Shown here: positions 16,748 to 30,500 of the stretch, one piece after another
Position numbering within the stretch: the stretch's first letter is position 1
Layout of the letters: every line of letters begins with the position of its first letter
The notes under the pieces: generated by a model
Database searches by the model: none
The model's input: only the letters and a program-made list of their open reading frames with translations
What the model was told of the DNA's origin: nothing
NCBI GenBank assembly: GCA_933228895.1
Contig: OW121846.1
Span: forward strand, 149,466,746 to 149,530,745
From: Platycnemis pennipes
Taxonomy: Eukaryota; Arthropoda; Insecta; Odonata; Platycnemididae
DNA: 64,000 bases
Direction of reading: 5' to 3'
Made by a program: the position numbers and the translations under genes

Positions 16748-19700
16748 TAACCACAACATGGGACGTGATACAGCCTCAATTTATAACGCTTAATGCACGT
16801 AATAGCAAACCAAAAAAGCGTAAACCCATCAATGGTGATATAGTTCATAATTGTTTCAGGTGAAATATAGCTAACCATAAAGCTACCCTCAGATTATTAC
16901 CGACATAAACAAAACTATTAAAAATTCTTGAATGATTTCTCGGACGTAATAGGGTAACCTAGATATCAACCTCAGCAGCTTATGTTACTTTTTATTCATC
17001 ACGGTCATAAACAAAACGGTTAAAGTGTTTGTAATGTTATCCGGGTGCAAACAAAGGCAACCTTGCTGACATAAACAAAAACATTGAAAATTCTTGCATA
17101 ATTTTTTGGATGCAATGTACGGCAACCTTGATGGCAACCTCAGCTTCTTATGTTGTTTTTTTCCATTAGCATCATAATCAAAACGTTTCAGGTGTTTGTA
17201 ATGTTATCCGGGTGCAAACAAAGGCAACCTTGCTGACATAAACAAAAACATTGAAAATTCTTGCATAATTTTTTGGATGCAATGTACGGCAACCTTGATG
17301 GCAACCTCAGCTTCTTATGTTGTTTTTTTCCATTAGCATCATAATCAAAACGTTTCAGGTGTTTGTAATGTTATTCTTTGCAAACAAAGGCAACCTTGCT
17401 GACATAAACAAAAACATTGAAAATTCTTGCATAATTTTTTAGATGCAATGTAGGGTAACCTTGATGGCAACCTCAGCTTCTTATGTTGTTTTGTTCCATT
17501 AGCATCATAATCAAAACGTTTAAGGTGTTTGTAATGTTATTCGGGTGCAAACAAAGGCAACCTTGCTGACAGAAACCAAAACATTGAAAATTCTTGCATA
17601 ATTTTTTGGATGCAATGTAGGGTAACCTTGATGGCAACCTCATCTCCTTATGTTGTTTTTTCCATTAGTATCATAATCAAAACGTTTAAGGTGTTTGTAA
17701 TGTTCTTCGGGTGCAAACAAAGGAACCCTTGCTGACATAAACCAAAACATTGAAAATTCTTGCATAATTTTTTGGATGCAATGTAGGGTAACCTTGATGG
17801 CAACCTCAGCTCCTTACGTTGTTTTTTTCCATTAGCATCATAATCAAAACGTTTAAGGTGTTTGTAATGTTATTCGGGTGCAAACAAAGGCAACCTTGCT
17901 GACATAAACCAAAACATTAAAAATTCATGCATAATTTTTTGGATGCAATGTAGGGTAACCTTGATGGCAAACTCAGCTTCTTATTTTGTTTTTTTCCATT
18001 AGCATCATAATCAAAACGTTTAAGGTGTTTGAAATGTTATTCGGGTGCAAACAAAGGCAACCTTATTGACATAAACCAAAACATTGAAAATTCTTGCACA
18101 ATTTTTAGGATGCAATGTAGGTTAACCTTGATGGCAACCTCAGCTTCTTATGTTGTTTTTTCCATTAGCATCATAATCAAAACGTTTAAGGTGTTTGTAA
18201 TGTTATCCGGGTGCAAACAAAGGCAAACTTGCTGACATAAACAAAAACATTGAAAATTCTTGCATAATTTTTTGGATGCAATGTAGGTTAACCTTGATGG
18301 CAACCTCAGCTTCTTATGTTGTTTGTTTCCATTAGCATCATAATAGAAACGTTTAAGGTGTTTATAATGTTATCCGGGTGCAAACAAAGGCAACCTTGCT
18401 GACATAAACCAAAACATTGAAAATTCTTGCACAATTTGTAGGATGCAATGTAGGTTAACCTTGATGGCAACCTCAGCTTCTTATGTTGTTTTGTTCCATT
18501 AGCATCATAATCAAAACGTTTAAGGTGTTTGTAATGTTATCCGGGTGCAAACAAAGGCAACCTTGCTGACATAAACAAAAACATTGAAAATTCTTGCATA
18601 ATTTTTTGGATGCAATGTAGGTTAACCTTGATGGCAACCTCAGCTTCTTATGTTGTTTTTTTCCATTAGCATCATAATCAAAACGTTTAAGGTGTTTGTA
18701 ATGTTATCCGGGTGCAAACAAAGGCAACCTTGCTGACATAAACCAAAACATTGAAAATTCTTGCACAATTTTTTGGATGCAATGTAGGGTAACCTTGATG
18801 GCAACCTCAGCTTCTTATGTTGTTTTGTTCCATTAGCATTATAATCAAAACGTATAAGGTGTTTGTAATGTTATTCGGCTGCAAACACAGGAAACCTTGC
18901 TGACATAAACCAAAACATTGAAAAATCTTTAATAATTTTTTGGATGCAATGTAGGGTAACCTTGATGGCAACCTCAGCTTCTTATGTGGTTTTTTTCCAT
19001 TAGCATCATAATCAAAACGTTTAAGGTGTTTGTAATGTTATTCGGGTGCAAACAATAGCAACCTTGCTGACATAAACCAAAACATTGAAAAATCTTTAAT
19101 AATTTTTTGGATGCAATGTAGGGTAACCTTGATGGCAACCTCAGCTTCTTATGTTGTTTTTTTCCATTAGCATCAAAATCAAAACGTTTAAGGTGTTTGT
19201 AATGTTATTCGGATGCAAACAAAGGCAACCTTGCTGATATAAACAAAAACATTGAAAATTCTTGCATAATTTTTTGGATGCAATGTAGGGTAACCTTGAT
19301 GGCAACCTCAGCTTCTTATGTTGTTTTTTTCCATTAGCATCATAATCAAAACATTTAAGGTGTTTGTAATGTTATTCGGGTGCAAACAAAGGCAACCTTG
19401 CTGACATAAACCAAAACATTGAAAATTCTTGCATAATTTTTTGGATGCAATGTAGGGTAACCTTGATGGCAACCTCATCTCCTTATGTTGTTTTTTTCCA
19501 TTAGCATTATAATGAAAACGTTTAAGGTGTTTGTAATGTTATTCGGATGCAAACAAAGGCAACCTTGCTGACATAAACAATAACATTGAAAATTCTTCAA
19601 TAATTTTTTGGATGCAATGTAGGGTAACCTTGATGGCAACCTCAGCTTCTTATGTTGTTTTTTTCCATTAGCATCATAATCAAAACGTTTAAGGTGTTTG

Positions 19701-22700
19701 TAATGATATCCGGGTGCAAACAAAGGCAACCTTGCTGACATAAACAAAAACATTGAAAATTCTTGCATAATTTTTGCATGCAATGTAGGGTAATCTTGAT
19801 GGCAACCTCAGCTACTTATGTTGTTTTTTTCCATTAGCATCATAATCAAAACGTTCAAGGAGTTTGTAATGTTATTCGGGTGCAAACAAAGGCAACCTTG
19901 CAGAAATAAACAAAAACATTAAAAATTCTTGCATAATTTTTTGGATGCAATGTAGGGTAACCTTGATATCAAACTCAGCTTCTTATGTTGTTTTTTTCCA
20001 TTAGCATCATAATCAAAACGTTTAAGGTGTTTGTAATGTTATCAGGGTGCAAACAAAGGCAACCTTGCTGACATAAACAAAAACATTGAAAATTCTTTCA
20101 TAATTTTTGCATGCAATGTAGGGTAATCTTGATGGCAACCTCAGCTTCTTATGTTGTTTTTTTCCATTAGCATCAAAATCAAAACGTTTAAGGTGTTTGT
20201 AATGTTATTCGGATGCAAACAAAGGCAACCTTGCTGATATAAACAAAAACATTGAAAATTCTTGCATAATTTTTTGGATGCAATGTAGGGTAACCTTGAT
20301 GGCAACCTCAGCTTCTTATGTTGTTTTTTTCCATTAGCATCATAATCAAAACGGTTAAGGTGTTTGTAATGTTATTCGGGTGCAAACAAAGGCAACCTTG
20401 CTGATATAAACAAAAACATTGAAAATTCTTGCATAATTTTTTGGATGCAATGTAGGGTAACCTTGATGGCAACGTCAGCTTCTTATGTTGTTTTTTTCCA
20501 TTAGCATCATAATCAAAACGTTTAAGGTGTTTGTAATGTTATTCGGGTGCAAACAATACAAACCTTGCTGACATAAACCAAAACATTGAAAAATCTTTAA
20601 TAATTTTTTGGATGCAATGTAGGGTAACCTTGATGGCAACCTCAGCTTCTTATGTTGTTTTTTTCCATTAGCATCAAAATCAAAACGTTTAAGGTGTTTG
20701 TAATGTTATTCGGATGCAAACAAAGGCAACCTTGCTGATATAAACAAAAACATTGAAAATTCTTGCATAATTTTTTGGATGCAATGTAGGGTAACCTTGA
20801 TGGCAACCTCAGCTTCTTATGTTGTTTTTTTCCATTAGCATCATAATCAAAACATTTAAGGTGTTTGTAATGTTATTCGGGTGCAAACAAAGGCAACCTT
20901 GCTGACATAAACCAAAACATTGAAAATTCTTGCATAATTTTTTGGATGCAATGTAGGGTAACCTTGATGGCAACCTCAGCTTCTTATGTTGTTTTTTTCC
21001 ATTAGCATTATAATCAAAACGTTCAAGGAGTTTGTAATGTTATTCGGGTGCAAACAAAGGCAACCTTGCTGAAATAAACAAAAACATTGAAAATTCTTGC
21101 ATAATTTTTTGGATACAATGTAGGGTAACCTTGATATCAACCTCAGCTTCTTATGTTGTTTTTTTCCATTAGCATCATAATCAAAACATTTAAGGTGTTT
21201 GTAATGTTATCAGGGTGCAAACAAAGGCAACCTTGCTGACATAAACAAAAACATTGAAAATTCTTTCATAATTTTTGCATGCAATGTAGGGTAATCTTGA
21301 TGGCAACCTCAGCTTCTTATGTTGTTTTTTTCCATTAGCATCAAAATCAAAACGTTTAAGGTGTTTGTAATGTTATTCGGATGCAAACAAAGGCAACCTT
21401 GCTGATATAAACAAAAACATTAAAAATTCTTGCATAATTTTTTGGATGCAATGTAGGTTAACCCTGATGGCAACCTCAGCTTCTTATGTTGTTTTTTTCC
21501 ATTAGCATCATAATCAAAACGTTCAAGGAGTTTGTAATGTTATTCGGGTGCAAACAAAGGCAACCTTGCTGACATAAACCAAAACATTGAAAATTCTTGC
21601 ATAATTTTTTGGATGCAATGTAGGTTAACCTTGATGGCAACCTCAGCTTCTTATGTTGTTTTTTTCCATTAGCATCATAATCAAAACGTTTAAGGTGTTT
21701 GTAATGATATTCGGGTGCAAACAATAGCAACCTTGCTGACATAAACCAAAACATTGAAAAATCTTTAATAATTTTTTGGATGCAATGTAGGGTAACCTTG
21801 ATGGCAACCTCAGCTTCTTATGTTGTTTTGTTCCATTAGCATCATAATCAAAACGTATAAGGTTTTTGTAATGTTATTCGGCTGCTAAATCAGGAAACCT
21901 TACTGACATAAACAAAAACATTGAAAATTCTTGCATAATTTTTTGGATGCAATGTAGGGTAACCTTGATGGCAACCTCAGCTTCTTATGTTGTTTTTTTT
22001 CAATTAGCATCATAATCAAAACGTTTAAGGTGTTTGTAATGTTTTTCGGGTGCAAACAAAGGCAACTTTGCTGACATAATCCTAAACATTGAAAATTCTT
22101 CAATAATTTTTTGGATGCAATGTAGGGTAACGTTGATGGCAACCTCAGCTTCTTATGTTGTTTTTTTCCATTAGCATCAAAATCAAAACGTTTAAGGTGT
22201 TTGTAATGTTATTCGGATGCAAACAAAGGCAACCTTGCTGATAAAAACGAAAACATTGAAAATTCTTGCATACATTTTTGGATGCAATGTAGGTTAACCC
22301 TGATGGCAACCTCAGCTTCTTATGTTGTTTTTTTCCATTAGCATCATAATCAAAACGTTTAAGGTGTTTCTTATGTTATTCGGGTGCAAACAAAGGCAAC
22401 CTTGCCGACATAAACAAAAACATTGAAAATTCTTTCATAATTTTTTGGATGCAATGTAGGGTAACCTTGATGGCAACCTCAGCTTCTTATGTTGTTTTTT
22501 TCCATTAGCATCATAATCAAAACGGTTACGGTGTTTGTAATGTTATTTGGGTGCAAACAAAGGCAACCTTGCTGACATAAACCAAAACATTGAAAATTCT
22601 TGCATAATTTTTTGGATGCAATGTAGGTTAACCTTGATGGCAACCTCAGCTTCTTATGTTGTTTTTTTCCATTAGCATCAAAATCAAAACGTTTAAGGTG

Positions 22701-25700
22701 TTTGTAATGTTATTCGGATGCAAACAAAGGCAACCTTGCTGATATAAACAAAAACATTGAAAATTCTTGCATAATTTTTTGGATGCATGGTAGGTTAACC
22801 CTGATGGCAACCTCAGCTTCTTATGTTGTTTTTTTCCATTAGCATTATAATCAAAACGTTTAAGGTGTTTCTAATGTTATTCGGGTGCAAACAAAGGCAA
22901 CCTTGCCGACATAAGCAAAAACATTGAAAATTCTTGCATAATTTTTTGGATGCAATGTAGGGTAACCTTGATGGCAACCTCAGCTTCTTATGTTGTTTTT
23001 TTCCATTAGCATCATAATCAAAACGGTTAAGGTGTTTGTAATGTTATTTGGGTGCAAACAAAGGCAACTTTGCTGACATAAACCAAAACATTGAAAATTC
23101 TTGCATAATTTTTTGGATGCAATGTAGGTTAACCTTGATGGCAACCTCAGCTTCTTATGTTGTTTTTTTCCATTAGCATCATAATCAAAACGTTTAAGGT
23201 GTTTGTAATGTTATTCGGGTGCAAACAATAGCAACCTTGCTGACATAAACCAAAACATTGAAAAATCTTTAATAATTTTTTGGATGCAATGTAGGGTAAC
23301 CTTGATGGCAACCTCAGCTTCTTATGTTGTTTTTTTCCATTAGCATCAAAATCAAAACGTTTAAGGTGTTTGTAATGTTATTCGGATGCAAACAAAGGCA
23401 ACCTTGCTGATATAAACAAAAACATTGAAAATTCTTGCATAATTTTTTGGATGCAATGTAGGGTAACCTTGATGGCAACCTCAGCTTCTTATGTTGTTTT
23501 TTTCCATTAGCATCATAATCAAAACTTTTAAGGTGTTTGTAATGTTATTCGGGTGCAAACAAAGGCAACCTTGCTGACATAAACCAAAACATTGAAAATT
23601 CTTGCATAATTTTTTGGATGCAATGTAGGGAAACCTTGATGGCAACCTCATCTCCTTATGTTGTTTTTTTCCATTAGCATTATAATGAAAACGTTTAAGG
23701 TGTTTGTAATGTTATTCGGATGCAAACAAAGGCAACCTTGCTGACATAAACAATAACATTGAAAATGTATCAATAATTTTTTGGATGCAATGTAGGTTAA
23801 CCTTGATGGCAACCTCAGCTTCTTATGTTGTTTGTTTCCATTAGCATCATAATCAAAACGTTTAAGGTGTTTATAATGTTATCCGGGTGCAAACAAAGGC
23901 AACCTTGCTGACATAAACCAAAACATTGAAAATTCTTGCACAATTTTTAGGATGCAATGTAGGTTAACCTTGATGGCAACCTCAGCTTCTTATGTTGTTT
24001 TGTTCCATTAGCATCATAATCAAAACGTTTAAGGTGTTTGTAATGTTATCCGGGTGCAAACAAAGGCAACCTTGCTGACATAAACAAAAACATTGAAAAT
24101 TCTTGCATAATTTTTTGGATGCAATGTAGGTTAACCTTGATGGCAACCTCAGCATCTTATGTTGTTTTTTTCCATTAGCATCATAATCAAAACGTTTAAG
24201 GTGTTTGTAATGTTATCCGGGTGCAAACAAAGGCAACCTTGCTGACATAAACCAAAACATTGAAAATTCTTGCACAATTTTTAGGATGCAATGTAGGTTA
24301 ACCTTGATGGCAACCTCAGCTTCTTATGTTGTTTTGTTCCATTAGCATCATTATCAAAACGTTTAAGGTGTTTATAATGTTATTCGGGTGCAAACAAAGG
24401 CAACCTTGCTGACATAAACCAAAACATTGAAAATTCTTGCATAATTTTTTGGATGCAATGTAGGGTAACCTTGATGGCAACCTCAGCTTCTTATGTTGTT
24501 TTGTTCCATTAGCATTATAATCAAAACGTATAAGGTGTTTGTAATGTTATTCGGCTGCAAACACATAAAAAACTTGCTGACATAAACAAAAACATTGAAA
24601 ATTCTTGCATAATTTTTTGGATGCAATGTAGGTTAACCTTGATGGCAACCTCAGCTTCTTATGTTGTTTTGTTCCATTAGCATCATAATCAAAACGTATA
24701 AGGTTTTTGTAATGTTATTCGGCTGCTAAAACAGGAAACCTTACTGACATAAACAAAAACATTGAAAATTCTTGCATAATTTTTTGGATGCAATGTAGGT
24801 TAACCCTGATGGCAACCTCAGCTTCTTATGTTGTTTTTTTCCATTACCATCATAATCAAAACGTTTAAGGTGTTTGTAATGTTATTCGGGTGCAAACAAT
24901 AGCAACCTTGCTGACATAAACCAAAACATTGTAAATCTTTAATAATTTTTTGGATGCAATGTAGGGTAACCTTGATGGCAACCTCAGCTTCTTATGTTGT
25001 TTTTTTCCATTAGCATCAAAATCAAAAGGTTTAAGGTGTTTGTAATGTTATTCGGATGCAAACAAAGGCAACCTTGCTGATATAAACAAAAACATTAAAA
25101 ATTCTTGCATAATTTTTTGGATGCAATGTAGGGTAACCTTGATATCAAACTCAGCTTCTTATGTTGTTTTTTTCCATTACCATCATAATCAAAACTTTTA
25201 AGGTGTTTGTAATGTTATCAGGGTGCAAACAAAGGCAACCTTGCTGACATAAACAAAAACATTGAAAATTCTTTCATAATTTTTGCATGCAATGTAGGGT
25301 AATCTTGATGGCAACCTCAGCTTCTTATGTTGTTTTTTTCCATTAGCATCAAAATCAAAACGTTTAAGGTGTTTCTTATGTTATTCGGATGCAAACAAAG
25401 GCAACCTTGCTGATATAAACAAAAACATTGAAAATTCTTGCATAATTTTTTGGATGCAATGTAGGGTAACCTTGATGGCAACCTCAGCTTCTTATGTTGT
25501 TTTTTTCCATTAGCATCATAATCAAAACGGTTAAGGTGTTTGTAATGTTATTTGGGTGCAAACAAAGGCAACCTTGCTGACATAAACCAAAACATTGAAA
25601 ATTCTTGCATAATTTTTTGTATGCAATGTAGGTTAACCTTGATGGCAACCTCAGCTTCTTATGTTGTTTTTTTCCATTAGCATCATAATCAAAACGTTTA

Positions 25701-27531
25701 AGGTGTTTGTAATGTTATTCGGGTGCAAACAATACAAACCTTGCTGACATAAACCAAAACATTGAAAAATCTTTAATAATTTTTTGGATGCAATGTAGGG
25801 TAACCTTGATGGCAACCTCAGCTTCTTATGTTGTTTTTTTCCATTAGCATCAAAATCAAAACGTTTAAGGTGTTTGTTATGTTATTCGGATGCAAACAAA
25901 GGCAACCTTGCTGATATAAACAAAAACATTGAAAATTCTTGCATAATTTTTTGGATGCAATGTAGGGTAACCTTGATGGCAACCTCAGCTTCTTATGTTG
26001 TTTTTTTCCATTAGCATCATAATCAAAACGTTCAAGGAGTTTGTAATGTTATTCGGGTGCAAACAAAGGCAACCTTGCTGAAATAAACAAAAACATTGAA
26101 AATTCTTGCATAATTTTTTGGATACAATGTAGGGTAACCTTGATATCAACCTCAGCTTCTTATGTTGTTTTTTTCCATTAGCATCATAATCAAAACATTT
26201 AAGGTGTTTGTAATGTTATCAGGGTGCAAACAAAGGCAACCTTGCTGACATAAACAAAAACATTGAAAATTCTTTCATAATTTTTGCATGCAATGTAGGG
26301 TAATCTTGATGGCAACCTCAGCTTCTTATGTTGTTTTTTTCCATTAGCATCAAAATCAAAACGTTTAAGGTGTTTGTAATGTTATTCGGATGCAAACAAT
26401 GGCAACCTTGCTGACATAAACCAAAACATTGAAAATTCTTGCACAATTTTTTGGATGCCATGTAGGTTAACCTTGATGGCAACCTCAGCTTCTTATGTTG
26501 TTTTTTTCCATTAGCATCATAATCAAAACATTTAAGGTGTTTGTAATGTTATTCGGGTGCAAACAATAGCAACCTTGCTGACATAAACCAAAACATTGAA
26601 AAATCTTTAATAATTTTTTGGATGCAATGTAGGGTAACCTTGATGGCAACCTCAGCTTCTTATGTTGTTTTTTTCCATTAGCATCAAAATCAAAACGTTT
26701 AAGGTGTTTGTAATGTTATTCGGATGCAAACAAAGGCAACCTTGCTGATATAAACAAAAACATTGAAAATTCTTGCATAATTTTTTGGATGCAATGTAGG
26801 GTAACCTTGATGGCAACCTCAGCTTCTTATGTTGTTTTTTTCCATTAGCATCATAATCAAAACATTTAAGGTGTTTGTAATGTTATTCGGGTGCAAACAA
26901 AGGCAACCTTGCTGACATAAACCAAAACATTGAAAATTCTTGCATAATTTTTTGGATGCAATGTAGGGTAACCTTGATGGCAACCTCATCTCCTTATGTT
27001 GTTTTTTTCCATTAGCATTATAATGAAAACGTTTAAGGTGTTTGTAATGTTATTCGGATGCAAACAAAGGCAACCTTGCTGACATAAACAATAACATTGA
27101 AAATTTTTCAATAATTTTTTGGATGCAATGTAGGGTAACCTTGATGGCAACCTCAGCTTCTCATGTTGATTTTTTCCATTAGCATCATAATCAAAACGTT
27201 TAAGGTGTTTGTAATGATATCCGGGTGCAAACAAAGGCAACCTTGCTGACATAAACAAAAACATTGAAAATTCTTGCATAATTTTTGCATGCAATGTAGT
27301 GTAATCTTGATGGCAACCTCAGCTTCTTATGTTGTTTTTTTCCATTAGCATCATAATCAAAACGTTTAAGGTGTTTGTAATGTTATTCGGGTGCAAACAA
27401 TAGCAACCTTGCTGACATAAACCAAAACATTGAAAAATCTTTACTAATTTTTTGGATGCAATGTAGGGTAACCTTGATGGCAACCTCAGCTTCTTATGTT
27501 GTTTTTTTCCATTAGCATTATAATCAAAACA

Positions 27532-30500
27532 TTTAAGGTGTTTGTAATGTTATTCGGGTGCAAACAAAGGCAACCTTGCTGACATAAACCAAAACATTGA
27601 AAATTCTTGCATAATTTTTTGGATGCAATGTAGGGAAACCTTGATGGCAACCTCATCTCCTTATGTTGTTTTTTTCCATTAGCATTATAATGAAAACGTT
27701 TAAGGTGTTTGTAATGTTATTCGGATGCAAACAAAGGCAACCTTGCTGACATAAACAATAACATTGAAAATTCTTCAATAATTTTTTGGATGCAATGTCG
27801 GGTAACCTTGATGGCAACCTCAGCTTCTTATGTTGTTTTTTTCCATTAGCATCATAATCAAAACGTTTAAGGTGTTTGTAATGATATCCGGGTGCAAACA
27901 AAGGCAACCTTGCTGACATAAACAAAAACATTGATAATTCTTGCATAATTTTTGCATGCAATGTAGAGTAATTTTGATGGCAACCTCAGCTTCTTATGTT
28001 GTTTTTTTCCATTAGCATCATAATCAAAACGTTCAAGGAGTTTGTAATGTTATTCGGGTGCAAACAAAGGCAACCTTGCTGAAATAAAAAAAACATTGAA
28101 AATTCTTGCATAATTTTTTGGATGCAATGTAGGGTAACCTTGATGGCAACCTCAGCTTCTTATGTTGTTTTTTTCCATTAGCATCATAATCAAAACGTTT
28201 AAGGTGTTTGTAATGATATCCGGGTGCAAACAAAGGCAACCTTGCTGACATAAACAAAAACATTGAAAATTTTTGCATAATTTTTTGGATGCAATGTAGG
28301 GTAACCTTGATGGCAACCACATCTTCTTATGTTGTTTTTTTCCATTAGCATCATAATCAAAACGTTTTAGGTGTTTGTAATGTTATCAGGGTGCAAACAA
28401 AGGCAACCTTGCTGACATATATAAAAACATTTAAATTCCTGCTAAAATTTTTCGGATGCAATGTAGGGTAACCTTGATGGCAACCTCAGCTTCTTATGTT
28501 GTTTTTTTTCCATTAGCATCATAATCAAAACGTTTCAGGTGTTTGTAATGTTATTCGGGTGCAAACAAAGGCAACCTTGCTGAAATAAACAAAAACATTG
28601 AAAATTCTTGCATATTTTTTTGGATGCAATGTAGGGTAACCTTGATGGCAACCTCAGCTTCTTATGTTGTTTTCTTCCATTAGCATCATAATCAAAACGT
28701 TTAAGGTGTTTGTAATGTTATTCGGGTGCAAACAAAGGCAACCTTGCTGACATAAACCAAAACATTGAAAATTCTTCAATAATTTTTTGGATGCAATGTA
28801 GGGTAACCTTGATGGCAACCTCAGCTTCTTATGTTGTTTTTTTCCATTAGCATCATAATCAAAACGTTTAAGGTGTTTGTAATGTTATTCCGGTGCAAAC
28901 AAAGGCAACCTTGCTGACATAAACCAAAACATTAAAAATTCATGCATAATTTTTTGGATGCAATGTAGGTTAACCTTGATGGCAACCTCAGCTTCTTATG
29001 TTGTTTGTTTCCATTAGCATCATAATCAAAACGTTTATGGTGTTTATAAGATTATTCGGGTGCAAACAAACGCAACCTTGCTGACATAAACCAAAACATT
29101 GAAAATTCTTGCATAATTTTTTGGATGCAATGTAGGGTAACATTGATGGCAACCTCAGCTTCTTATGTTGTTTTGTTCCATTAGCATCATAATCAAAACG
29201 TATAAGGTGTTTGTAATGTTATTCGGCTGCAAACACAGGAAACCTTGCTGACATAAACAAAAACATTGAAAATTCTTGCATAATTTTTTGGATGCAATGT
29301 AGGTTAACCTTGATGGCAACCTCAGCTTCTTATGTTGTTTTTTTCCATTAGCATCATAATCAAAACGTTCAAGGTGTTTATAATGTTATTCGGGTGCAAA
29401 CAAAGGCAACCTTGCTGACATAAACCTAAAATTGAAAATTCTTGCATAATTTTTTGTATGCAATGTAGGGTAACCTTGATGGCAACCTCAGCTTCTTATG
29501 TTGTTTTTTTCCATTAGCATCATAATCAAAACGTTAAAGGTGGTTGTAATGTTATTCGGGTGGAAACAAAGGCAACCTTGATGAAATAAACAAAAACATT
29601 GAAAATTTTTGCATAATATTTTGGATGCAATGTAGGGTAACCTTGATGGCAACCTCAGCTTCTTATGTTGTTTTTTTCCATTACCATCATAATCAAAACG
29701 TTTAAGGTGTTTGTAATATTATCCGGGTGGAAACAAAGGCAACCTTGCTGAAATAAACAAAAACATTGAAAATTCTTGCATAATTTTTTGGATGCAATGT
29801 ACGGTAAATTTGATGGCAACCTCAGCTTCTTATGTTGTTTTTTTCCATTAGCATCATAATCAAAACGTTTATGGTGTTTGTAATGTTATTCTTTGCAAAC
29901 AAAGACAACCTTGCTGACATAAACAAAAACATTGAAAATTCTTGCATAATTTTTTGGATGCAATGTAGGGTAACCTTGATGGCAATCTCAGCTTCTTTTG
30001 TTGTTTTTTTCCATTAGCATCATAATCAAAACGTTTAAGGTGTCTGTAATGTTATCCGGGTGCAAACAAAGGCAACCTTGCTGACATAAACAAATACATT
30101 GAAAATTCTTGCATAATTTTTGCATGCAATGTAGGGTAATCTTGATGGCAACCTCAGCTTCTTATGTTGTTTTTTTCCATTAGCATCATAATCAAAACGT
30201 TTAAGGTGTTTGTAATGTTATTCGGGTGCAAACAAAGGCAACCTTGCTGACATAAACCAAAACATTGAAAATTCTTCAATAATTTTTTGGATGCAATGTA
30301 GGGTAACCTTGATGGCAACCTCATCTCCTTATGTTGTTTTTTTTCCATTAGCATCATAATCTAAACGTTTAACGTGTTTGTAATGTTATTCAGGTGACAA
30401 CAAAGGCAACCTTGCTGACATAAACCAAAACATTAAAAGTTCATGCATAATTTTTTGGATGCAATGTAGGGTAACCTTGATGGCAACCTCAGCTTCTTAT

